10,845 nucleotides of DNA from Candidatus Equinaster intestinalis (GTDB lineage: Bacteria; Bacillota_A; Clostridia; Oscillospirales; Acutalibacteraceae), in assembly GCA_018065375.1 (NCBI GenBank), contig JAGHTJ010000102.1, forward strand, positions 1 through 10,845, in the 5' to 3' direction. Position 1 is the first letter of the stretch. The number at the start of each line of letters is the position of its first letter. The position numbers and the translations under genes were made by a program. Shown piece by piece: positions 1 to 6,714 of this stretch. The notes under the pieces are model-generated. The model worked only from the letters and a program-made list of their open reading frames with translations, had not been told where the DNA came from and made no database searches.

Positions 1-14
1 CGTTAACCTAAAAA

Positions 15-32
15 AAAAATTTATAAATTTTT
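15..32. repeat. AT-only perfect palindrome upstream of the transposase remnant
   Basis: Bases 15-32 read AAAAATTTATAAATTTTT, which is its own reverse complement. It lies 4 bases before the ATG of the transposase remnant, where a ribosome site would be expected, and contains no Shine-Dalgarno-like purine run. It could be a breakpoint or a weak hairpin, but in sequence this AT-rich it may be chance. Confidence 0.35.
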
Positions 33-36
33 ATTT

Positions 37-291
37 ATGCAAAATCAAATACATTTGATATTCTTTATAAAAAACACGGCAGGAGCAAGCCCCTGCCCTA
101 CGGTATCCGATATCATTTGTGCGTATAAATCCCTTACAACGAGAGAATGCCGACATTTTTATAACGGCGAAATTTGGCAAAAATCTTTTTATGACCATAT
201 CATAAGGAATTATGAGGATTATCTGAAAATATGGGAATACATTGAAAACAACCCTTTAAAATGGGCAGATGATGAATACTATACAGAATAA
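37..291 (+). pseudogene. N-terminally truncated REP-associated Y1 (IS200-like) transposase remnant
   Basis: This 84-codon frame matches what I know of the C-terminal half of REP-associated tyrosine transposases (RAYT/TnpA-REP, Y1_Tnp family) of Firmicutes. Landmarks are the target-region motif PTVSDIICAYKSLTTREC (residues 21-38), then IWQKSFYDHIIRN (46-58) and the family-typical ending YIENNPLKW (68-76). Full-length members run about 150-180 residues. Here the first half is missing: an in-frame TAA sits at bases 4-6 and only A/T-rich sequence follows it. The frame opens at what is normally the internal MPNHIHLI segment carrying the HUH metal-binding pair. Here it reads MQNQIHLI, so the first histidine is replaced by glutamine. 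With no ribosome site, half the protein gone and the HUH motif damaged, it is almost certainly inactive. Its TAA overlaps the T-run of the opposing phage terminator. The alternative, a short domesticated product, has no support. Confidence 0.75.
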
Positions 292-319
292 AAAACGGAG
301 GCGGTTAATACCGTCTCCG
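290..319 (-). terminator. Intrinsic terminator closing the phage late operon
   Basis: Bases 296-305 pair with 310-319 to give a 10-bp stem with one G-T wobble (301/314) and a TAAT loop. Reading leftward, the stem is followed directly by six T residues (290-295), the classic Rho-independent layout. It lies 9 bases past the stop of the amidase gene. Reading rightward, AAAA then TTTTTT follows, so it may also work weakly for the plus-strand remnant. Confidence 0.85.
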
Positions 320-327
320 AAAATTTT

Positions 328-1062
328 TTACTGCTTAATTATTGCCGGGAAGCCTGCTTTTTTAAGGCTTTCCGCCATTTTTTCGGCATTTTCTTTAACT
401 GAATATGCGCCAACCTGAACATAATAAAGCTTTTTATCCGCTTCGGTTTCGGGTGACGGTGCCGGATTGGGTTTTACCGCCTTTTTGGCGAGCTTACCGA
501 ATTCGGCTATTGCCTCGGTAATACCTGCGGCAACCTTATCGGCATAATCCTCGGTAAGAATTATCGGGGTATCTACTGTGGAGTCCATAAATCCGCATTC
601 GAGCAAAACTGCCGGCATTTTGGTCTCCCTTACCTCGCCGAAATCAGCCGAAGCCAGCGGGCTTGAGCGATTGCCCTTAAGACCGGTTTTTGCAATCAGC
701 TTATCGTATAAAAGCTTTTGCAGTTTTTTGGTGGTTTCGTCTACCTTAAGATAAACATAGGCGACTATTCCACCGCCGCTTCCCCCTTTTATGCCGGCGT
801 TATGATGCACGGCTATATAAATATCGGCTCCGAAATCGTTTGCCTTTTTGGCACGGGTTGAAATGGCATAATCGGTTTTGCCGGTTTTATCGTCAATACG
901 CAAAAGCTCGTAGCCCTCGTATGCCTTAAGCTTTTCTTCAACCTTACTGCAAATTCTGGAATTTAAGCTCCATTCCCTGGTTTCTTTCGGGTCAATGCTT
1001 TTAAGACAGCGTTTGCCCGCAGTGTTTATGCCGTGACCGGCGTTTATCGCAACCTTAAACAT
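328..1062 (-). CDS. Phage endolysin: Amidase_3 N-acetylmuramoyl-L-alanine amidase with C-terminal SPOR-like segment
   Basis: Zinc amidase that cleaves the bond between MurNAc and L-alanine in peptidoglycan, releasing stem peptides and leaving bare glycan. The Amidase_3 fold spans about residues 1-190. Zinc ligands fit H10 (NAGHG), E30 (TREW) and H86 (AVHHNA); the catalytic glutamate is E155 (LLECGFM). A Pro-rich linker (198-205) leads to a SPOR-like segment (212-244, YYVQVGAY...AGFPAIIKQ). A complete SPOR domain has about 70-75 residues in two repeats, and only the first repeat is present here. I have an impression that other clostridial endolysins end in a similar half, so this may be normal. 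No signal peptide is seen, so export would depend on the holin upstream. The start overlaps the holin stop by 8 bases and has a strong GGGGAGG site. It is the last gene of the operon, and its stop lies 8 bases before the terminator stem. Confidence 0.92.
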   Translation of the reverse strand: MFKVAINAGHGINTAGKRCLKSIDPKETREWSLNSRICSKVEEKLKAYEGYELLRIDDKTGKTDYAISTRAKKANDFGADIYIAVHHNAGIKGGSGGGIVAYVYLKVDETTKKLQKLLYDKLIAKTGLKGNRSSPLASADFGEVRETKMPAVLLECGFMDSTVDTPIILTEDYADKVAAGITEAIAEFGKLAKKAVKPNPAPSPETEADKKLYYVQVGAYSVKENAEKMAESLKKAGFPAIIKQ

Positions 1063-1309
1063 TTTCTTCCTCCCCTTCGTTTTTTAACTCTTTAAAAAAG
1101 GCATCTGCCTTGCAGGCGGCAGGAGTAAATGAATTGTTATACCAAAACGCGCAGACAATAGCGCCTATTTCAACTACGGCTTCTACTATCGCACCTACGG
1201 TACCCTCGTTTGCCGGAATAACCTTTACTCCGCAGGACTCAAGTATCATATTAAGCGCGACCAAAACCGTCATAATCGTCCGAATAAGGGTTCCCTTTGA
1301 AATCTTCAT
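1055..1309 (-). CDS. Phage holin, SPP1-type family
   Basis: Small membrane protein expected to form the lesion that lets the endolysin reach the wall. It opens with MKISKGTLIRTIMTVLVALN and has two hydrophobic stretches, roughly residues 9-27 and 38-58. These are followed by the family-typical aromatic/NNSFT turn (FWYNNSFT) and a charged C-tail, as in SPP1-type phage holins of 75-90 residues. I chose the ATG at 1309 (84 residues) rather than the upstream ATGs at 1339/1336. It begins exactly where the family does and has an AAAGGAA site about 9 bases upstream; the extra ten residues of the longer form (MMKHKKGKNV) simply translate that ribosome site. The gene overlaps the upstream coiled-coil gene by 59 bases and the amidase start by 8, so translation is probably coupled. 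Confidence 0.85.
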   Translation of the reverse strand: MKISKGTLIRTIMTVLVALNMILESCGVKVIPANEGTVGAIVEAVVEIGAIVCAFWYNNSFTPAACKADAFFKELKNEGEEENV

Positions 1310-1532
1310 AACATTCTTTCCTTTCTTGTGTTTCATCAATTTTCTGCTTCATCGCATTTATTCGTTCTTCTATTATCGGTATACGCAGGGCGAAATTATT
1401 ATGCCTGTCCACCTTCTTTTCAAGCTGTTCTATGCGATAGTTTGTCAGCTTTCCGGAGGTTATAATTCCGCCGAAGGTGCCGAACATAGTACCGAGCAAT
1501 GCAAGCAAAGCAGAAATAATACCATCGCTCAT
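1251..1532 (-). CDS. Small TM/coiled-coil protein of the lysis cassette (XhlA-like position)
   Basis: A 93-residue protein with one N-terminal membrane segment rich in Gly, Ala and Leu (residues about 5-26). It is followed by KLTNYRIEQLEKKVDRHN, a heptad-like helix continuing to about residue 68. Proteins with this TM-then-YRIEQLEKKV layout commonly precede holins in clostridial phages and are usually annotated as hypothetical or XhlA-like; the biochemical role is not established. The coiled coil suggests oligomerisation, perhaps assisting the holin. The last 19 codons (YEDFKG...FGRA) lie inside the holin gene in another frame, so the acidic, aromatic tail is translated from dual-coding DNA. 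The ribosome site (AAAGGAAG) sits about 14 bases before the ATG, inside the end of the preceding glycosidase gene. That spacing is long and predicts weak initiation. Confidence 0.75.
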   Translation of the reverse strand: MSDGIISALLALLGTMFGTFGGIITSGKLTNYRIEQLEKKVDRHNNFALRIPIIEERINAMKQKIDETQERKECYEDFKGNPYSDDYDGFGRA

Positions 1533-1542
1533 CGGTACTTTT

Positions 1543-2709
1543 TTAACTTCCTTTCTTTTTAAGCTCCTCTTTTATTTTATTCAGCTGTATACGGTTGAGT
1601 TCGTTATCCGAGAAAAGTGATTCGTAGGAAAAAAAGGTGAAGCCTTCTACCCCTTTTTCATAAAGCAAAGCTATCTGACGCGCAATAATATCCTTATCGG
1701 AGTTCCATTCCTCCTTATCGGCTTGGGCGCTGCTTCCTATTTTATAATTCGGCAGGCCGCAATAAAGGTCTGCCGACCTATTTCCCGTTATATCGAGCCA
1801 TTTTTCGAGGAGACTATCAAACCTGAAGTTCTCCTTGGGATACCTAAACCCGAAATACAGTTGAGGCATTATATAATCAATATATCCGCCGCCGAGCCAC
1901 CCCTCTACATCGGCGTACATACTGTTGTAGCATTTATCAATATCGGCTGCAGGACTTATCCCGAAAACCAGATTTTCGCCCTTTTGCTTTACTGCGCAAT
2001 AGCAGGCATTAAGCAGAGTATTCACATTCTGCCTGCGCCAGTTGCCTATATCCAGCGGATATTCTGCCGAAGCCTCGTACTCCTTATACGAGGCTTCATC
2101 AAATTTTTCATCGGTGGTGGGATAAAAGTAATCGTCAAAATGGATACCGTCTACATCGTAGTTCTCGAGTATTTCTCTTACTCCACAAAGGATTAGTCTG
2201 CGAACCTCGTTTTCGGCGGGATTAAGATATATACCTGCCTTTGTTACACAAACGTTTTTATCATTCTCGGTATTTTGGTCCTCAAGAAATTTTCTTGCCG
2301 GAGAAGTTTCGGGCAGTTTTTTTAAGTCACTTTGATTGCTCACCCGATACGGATTTATCCAGGCGTGAATTTTTATGCCGTTTTTGTGGCATAAATCGGT
2401 CATAACCGAGAGGGCATCAAGGCTTCCCAAATAATCACATTTCGGGAAGTATCTGCTTTCATACACGGCATCGCAAAACGCCCTTACGTGCACAAAAACA
2501 TTGTTTACGCCGATTTCCCGGCATCTGCTTACCGCCTGCGAAAATTCCTCGTAAAATCCCTTTTCGCTCCCTGCAAATTTTTTTATTTCGCCGTAGGTTA
2601 TCCATACACCTATCATTTTTTCGCTGTTTTGATGTGTAGGAGCCCCGGCAGTATTGCAGGAGCAAAGCAACAAGGAGAGCAAAAGCAATACAGAAAGTAT
2701 CCCTTTCAT
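1543..2709 (-). CDS. GHL10/DUF187-family glycoside hydrolase lipoprotein (DigH-like)
   Basis: A 388-residue predicted lipoprotein. The N-terminus has a lysine, a leucine-rich hydrophobic stretch and the lipobox LCSC with acylated Cys18, so the product should be anchored on the outer face of the membrane. From about residue 33 it follows the GHL10 (DUF187, glycosyl-hydrolase-like 10) TIM-barrel pattern: GVWITYGE near 34-41, the strand motif NVFVHVRAF at 70-78, HAWINPYR at 115-122, the acidic motif DGIHFDDYFYP at 187-197 with paired aspartates D192/D193, then GISPA (250-254) and IMPQLYFG (280-287). The E. coli member DigH (YddW) cleaves peptide-free peptidoglycan glycan strands. It sits between the tail gene and the lysis genes, 12 bases from each neighbour. 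Family assignment is confident. Glycan substrate and phage role are inference: lysis helper, wall remodelling, or a moron gene. Confidence 0.88.
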   Translation of the reverse strand: MKGILSVLLLLSLLLCSCNTAGAPTHQNSEKMIGVWITYGEIKKFAGSEKGFYEEFSQAVSRCREIGVNNVFVHVRAFCDAVYESRYFPKCDYLGSLDALSVMTDLCHKNGIKIHAWINPYRVSNQSDLKKLPETSPARKFLEDQNTENDKNVCVTKAGIYLNPAENEVRRLILCGVREILENYDVDGIHFDDYFYPTTDEKFDEASYKEYEASAEYPLDIGNWRRQNVNTLLNACYCAVKQKGENLVFGISPAADIDKCYNSMYADVEGWLGGGYIDYIMPQLYFGFRYPKENFRFDSLLEKWLDITGNRSADLYCGLPNYKIGSSAQADKEEWNSDKDIIARQIALLYEKGVEGFTFFSYESLFSDNELNRIQLNKIKEELKKKGS

Positions 2710-2721
2710 AATTTCACCGCT

Positions 2722-4746
2722 TTAAATAAAATCTTGATAATACAAGGTGTATCCCGAGCAGGAGAATTCTCCGCCGCTTTTAAGCCGTAAAATCATATCA
2801 GCCGCACCGATAAGGGGCATAAAACGGTAGGGCGCAGGCAGAGAAAGCCTTGTATATTTCAAATCTATGCAGATTCTTTTGTGTATATCACCCGATACAT
2901 CGCTCATTTCGGCTTCAAGACCGTTTTGCGCATAACAGCTGACATAAGCCTTGTAAAAACTGCGTTTTACAGCCTCGATGCCCGGACTGTTTTCAAACTC
3001 CAGCATACTGTAAAACGGTCTGCTTTCCTTTCTTACTCCGGTGGCCGTGCGATAAATTATTTCATCGGCAACGCCGTTTCCGCTAAATGAAGCCGTAAAA
3101 TGCACCTGTCCGCATTCGTTTAAGGTATTACAAACAAGCTTTAATTCGTTTTGCATACCCGCGGCAAGCTGTACCTCAAGCCCCTCCGGCAATTTCCAGA
3201 AGGTAAATGCCGCCGATTCAAGAAACTGCTTATTACTTTGCAAAAGCGCGCCCGATACATTCATCACGCACACGCGTTCCTTTAAGAAAAGGTAATACAC
3301 ATCATTTCGGTAACCCGCGCAGGCATCGGAAAAATCAAGTTTTTCGAGGGCGTTTTCGATTTTTGAGGACAAGCGGTATACCGCAACTGCACCGTAATCG
3401 CTCAAGGCATTAAGGGTGTAGATACATTTTTCGGTGGTAGCCCATACAACACGGTTGCCGCATAGCGCCACGGTGGAGGGCAAATCGCAACCGATGGCAC
3501 TATGCAGATGACTTACCGAAAATTTTCCCGAAGAATACGAGCCGCAGTATATCTCCTTTTCCTTGAAAACCACCAGGGATTTATTCTGTCTGGCAAGGGC
3601 GGTTATTTTTTGGGTGGGGTCACCCACAAAAAACTGATTATCTATCGGGAAATAGAGGGGTTGGTCGGGCTCGCTCGCCATTAAAAGAGAGGGATAAAGC
3701 TCGTTGCCGGCTATAAAAAGACGTGTTCCCGAGCTACCGGCGTTGTACCACATACCAAAGCTCATATTTGCAAGCTTTTTGATGTTTTCTTCCTCGCTTT
3801 GATGAACAATTACCTCGATGGTGTTCTCCTCATCAATAACAAAGGGCGGTACAAAGCTGTTGAAGCTTATTTTTTTGGCGGAGCGGTCAACCGTCATAAA
3901 GGCGCTCGCTCCGTCATACAAAACCGCCTCGGAAGAAATATTGCTTCCCGATACGATAAACTGAATAACCGAATTATCCGCAAGGCGCACATTACATTCG
4001 ATATAGGCGTCCTGTGCCGTGCTCAATTCATCGGCGGGAATTGTAAATACATCGGAAGCTCCGTCTGCATTGAAATAGTATTTTGCTTTTTTGGAGAGCA
4101 TATTTTTCTTCTCTGCAGTTTGAGGCTCGGGGAACTTCTTTTCGGATATGGAATAGTTACTTCCCCTGCCATTTTTGTAAACGGTGGGAATGTATATATC
4201 CGAATCGGAAAGCTCGCTCCAAACTCCCGAGCCTGCATATTCGTAAATTTTCATATATGCGCCCTGCATATTTACAGGGTCACGCATAAAGCTGAAAACC
4301 GCATATATACCCTGCCCTACCGTTTCTTTTCCCGCAAAGGCAAAAACCGATAACGGATATGCCGCCGTGCTTCCGGAGGAGGCGGGTGTAAACCGAAATT
4401 CGCCGAGGCTTATTTCCTCCTCAAAACTGCAAAGCATCTTAAAGGAGTATTTTACGTAGGTGGCATCGTCCGTTTCGGTAAACACAAGGATTTTACGGTA
4501 TTCACCGTTATAAAACATCGAAAACTCATTCTTACTTATATCGGCGCAGTTTAAGGCTTCGGGTTTGAAAAAGGGTGTATCAGAAGCCTTTAAGCCTTTC
4601 CTTGAAACCGCTTTTCTGCCCTTTAAGATAACATTTTCTGCATCAACGAGCCTCGCTTCATTGACGGAGTTTTCATCAATTCCTTCCGAAAAATCGTAAA
4701 AACCGATATTTTTTTCGGATAGAGATTTAATCCTTTCAAACCTCAT
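2722..4746 (-). CDS. Beta-propeller-like short-tail protein (P22 gp10 / T7 gp12-like role)
   Basis: The largest product (674 residues), beta-rich, with no signal peptide. Near the N-terminus, NEARLVDAENVILKGRKAVSRKGLK (29-53; key elements the DAENV turn and the RKGL strand) resembles the opening of phage tail/stabilisation proteins of the P22 gp10 and T7 gp12 kind. The central block at about 343-450 has repeated strand pairs typical of these propellers: LFIAGNELYPS, FVGDPTQKITALA, LVVFKEKEIY, a conserved-looking IGCDLPSTVALCGNRVVW and YTLNAL. Such proteins form the nozzle or hub below the portal ring. Its ATG overlaps the adaptor stop as ATGA, indicating coupled translation. The next gene is the GHL10 lipoprotein, where a tailspike would be expected. 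The propeller assignment is from pattern recognition, not a structure. Confidence 0.68.
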   Translation of the reverse strand: MRFERIKSLSEKNIGFYDFSEGIDENSVNEARLVDAENVILKGRKAVSRKGLKASDTPFFKPEALNCADISKNEFSMFYNGEYRKILVFTETDDATYVKYSFKMLCSFEEEISLGEFRFTPASSGSTAAYPLSVFAFAGKETVGQGIYAVFSFMRDPVNMQGAYMKIYEYAGSGVWSELSDSDIYIPTVYKNGRGSNYSISEKKFPEPQTAEKKNMLSKKAKYYFNADGASDVFTIPADELSTAQDAYIECNVRLADNSVIQFIVSGSNISSEAVLYDGASAFMTVDRSAKKISFNSFVPPFVIDEENTIEVIVHQSEEENIKKLANMSFGMWYNAGSSGTRLFIAGNELYPSLLMASEPDQPLYFPIDNQFFVGDPTQKITALARQNKSLVVFKEKEIYCGSYSSGKFSVSHLHSAIGCDLPSTVALCGNRVVWATTEKCIYTLNALSDYGAVAVYRLSSKIENALEKLDFSDACAGYRNDVYYLFLKERVCVMNVSGALLQSNKQFLESAAFTFWKLPEGLEVQLAAGMQNELKLVCNTLNECGQVHFTASFSGNGVADEIIYRTATGVRKESRPFYSMLEFENSPGIEAVKRSFYKAYVSCYAQNGLEAEMSDVSGDIHKRICIDLKYTRLSLPAPYRFMPLIGAADMILRLKSGGEFSCSGYTLYYQDFI

Positions 4747-5093
4747 ACCGGCTCACCCCTCGGCATAACATCAATTACCCGCTCGGCTTTACCCTTTGCG
4801 CGGGTACGGTGGGAAGCGTAGAGTCCGGCAAAAAAGCTTTGGCGATTTTGAAGACCGAGAGCAACACAGATATACATTGCAAGGCCGTAGATAAGCGCCT
4901 GCTCCTCATTTGCATTGCAGGAAATTTCGTCCGCCATTGACGAAAATTCGGTATCAATTCCGAGGTCCTGCAAAATAATCGCTATCATTTTTGCGGCTTC
5001 CTTTTTGAGTAAAGCATCATCGTTACGGTCAATTCCGACATTCTCCGCACCCAAAACGGTGCGGGTTTTCAAATATAAATCGTTACCTGTCAT
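4743..5093 (-). CDS. Head-tail adaptor (connector) protein
   Basis: A 116-residue, mostly helical protein directly downstream of the portal gene, where the P22 gp4-like or gp6-like connector normally sits. The pattern fits: an N-terminal helix, a central ALIYGLAMYICVALGL helix (about 66-81), and a basic loop SHRTRAKGKAERVIDVMPRGEP near the C-terminus that would face DNA or the portal. The C-terminal Arg/Lys-rich piece and small size match connector proteins, although sequence conservation in this class is low. The ribosome site AAGGAGG overlaps the portal stop codon region (portal ends at 5095). It stops with TGA inside the ATGA shared with the tail gene. Confidence 0.7.
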   Translation of the reverse strand: MTGNDLYLKTRTVLGAENVGIDRNDDALLKKEAAKMIAIILQDLGIDTEFSSMADEISCNANEEQALIYGLAMYICVALGLQNRQSFFAGLYASHRTRAKGKAERVIDVMPRGEPV

Positions 5094-5094
5094 T

Positions 5095-6699
5095 TTAATC
5101 CTCCTTGCCCGAAATAATAAGCTCGTTAAGGCTCTGAACCGTGCCCTTGGGCAAACGCTTCAAATACTGGCTCGCCGTGATAATTCCCTTATCAAAAAGC
5201 TTATCGAGCAGCTCTATGGTATCCTTTGTTGAAAGCACGGTATCCGAATAAACATCAGCCTCGGCGCAGAGAACCAGATTTTCATACTCTTTTCCGCTGA
5301 AATCAAAATACCAAACGCCGTTTTCGTCCACCTGCTTAAGCTTTCGGTTGCCGTATACCCTTATCCAGAATTCCGCCCATATACCCGATATTTCCTCCAA
5401 AAATGCAAAATAGCGTTTTTTAAGGGTGATAAGGGGAAGCCTTGCGGCATTCTGAAGCTCGATAATGGCGGAGGTGTTATTGGGGGCAACATCGCCCAGC
5501 GCCGCCGCATTTGCACCGCTTGCAGAAAGGGTGTTGTCTATTAAAGGCTCGATAATATCCGCGTATCCGAGATTATCGCTCGGGGGCGAAACATATTTAA
5601 CGGCATTTTCGGTATCCTCCGCCGTGCCGTAAACCTTGATTATCTGACCGGGGTCGTTGGTAATATCGCCGTCAACAATATCTCCGTTTACAAGAAGCAA
5701 GGGCATACCGCTCGACATTACCGACCAAACCTTTGCGGTAGTCATACGGTTAATTGCAATCTGGTTGGGAATAAGATAGGTGATTTCGCTGTGACCGTAT
5801 GCGCAGTCGGGTCTTGTTTCCCAACAAAATACCGCCAACGGATACCTTCTTACCCCGATATTCCATTTCTCCCTTACCGTAACGCCTGCCGCCGTTCTTA
5901 CGGCATAAACCGAGGCAACGCCGTTTTTATCGTACTCTTTGAAAAGCTTGGTAAGCAGAGTAACCCTGCCGTCCTTATATTCGGCAGATTCGGTAAAACG
6001 GTCAACATTCTGCGGTGAAAAGCGTTTTACCTGCTCGAGCACCTCCTCTCCGGAGTAGTTTCCGGAGAGGATAATGAATGGCTGCTTTTGCAAATCGGTT
6101 TCACGCGGGTCACCGAAGCAAAGGTTTTCTATCGGGATAGTTTCGCAAACTATATCTCCCTTTATCGGGGTGGTTTTTGCATCATCGGCATAAAGACCGG
6201 TTTCGATACTGTCGTCCCAATAGGTATAAATAACACCGGTGCCCGAAATATAGGCATTTTTAAGGGCGGTGCAAAGCAGAGAATCGAATTTTACACGGTG
6301 AGCCGTAGTTCTTCGGTAATCGTTAAGTGCCTCCATAACGAAGGATATTTTCTCCTCGCTGTTTAAATCACTTAAAACATTATTGCCGAGCGCCGCATTT
6401 TTGCGTATTTCAGTTACGGCCTTACGGTTTTTAACCGTGTTTGGTACACCCTCGGCAGAAAAGCGGACTTCAACATTATCAGATAAAAGTGCCGACATTT
6501 TATAATCGCCTATGCGCTTGATTACGTTATGGCGTACGAGGGGGCGGGAATTACCGCAGTTAGCCCCGTACCATTGATTACCGACAAAAAATCTCTCGTT
6601 AATCTTCGCCTGCTCTCTTATACCGTAACTGCCTATGGAATCTTTATAAAGCTGTGCCGTATTATATTCACCGGCAATCTGTTCAGGGCTTAAATTCAT
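5095..6699 (-). CDS. Portal protein, P22/T7-type podovirus family
   Basis: A 534-residue portal that would form the dodecameric ring at the capsid vertex through which DNA is packaged and ejected. The N-terminal segment (about 1-85) has the typical helix plus RFFVGNQWYG and RPLVRHNVIKRIGDYKMSALL, equivalent to the 'FYEGDQW...RP..NI.....Y....L' opening of P22-like portals. A central barrel and wing with YTYWDDS, YGHSEITYLIPNQIAINRM (308-326) and the SASGANAAALGDVAPNNTSAI stretch follow. The long helix NAARLPLITLKKRYFAFLEEISGIWAEF (about 429-456) is the expected stem/clip helix region. Length matches T7 gp8 (about 536) better than P22 gp1 (about 725). It is unusually placed after, rather than before, scaffold and capsid genes. 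A GGAGG site lies just upstream, overlapping the capsid gene's stop region. Confidence 0.85.
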   Translation of the reverse strand: MNLSPEQIAGEYNTAQLYKDSIGSYGIREQAKINERFFVGNQWYGANCGNSRPLVRHNVIKRIGDYKMSALLSDNVEVRFSAEGVPNTVKNRKAVTEIRKNAALGNNVLSDLNSEEKISFVMEALNDYRRTTAHRVKFDSLLCTALKNAYISGTGVIYTYWDDSIETGLYADDAKTTPIKGDIVCETIPIENLCFGDPRETDLQKQPFIILSGNYSGEEVLEQVKRFSPQNVDRFTESAEYKDGRVTLLTKLFKEYDKNGVASVYAVRTAAGVTVREKWNIGVRRYPLAVFCWETRPDCAYGHSEITYLIPNQIAINRMTTAKVWSVMSSGMPLLLVNGDIVDGDITNDPGQIIKVYGTAEDTENAVKYVSPPSDNLGYADIIEPLIDNTLSASGANAAALGDVAPNNTSAIIELQNAARLPLITLKKRYFAFLEEISGIWAEFWIRVYGNRKLKQVDENGVWYFDFSGKEYENLVLCAEADVYSDTVLSTKDTIELLDKLFDKGIITASQYLKRLPKGTVQSLNELIISGKED

Positions 6700-6714
6700 T
6701 GAGGGTCCTCCTTA

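Noticed and set aside
1110..1562. 150-codon plus-strand open frame across the holin region
   Set aside because: Antisense to the coiled-coil and holin genes. Its hydrophobic stretches mirror their codons and there is no ribosome site.
3799..4353. 184-codon plus-strand open frame
   Set aside because: Antisense to the tail protein, with no family resemblance and no start context. It is treated as a shadow.
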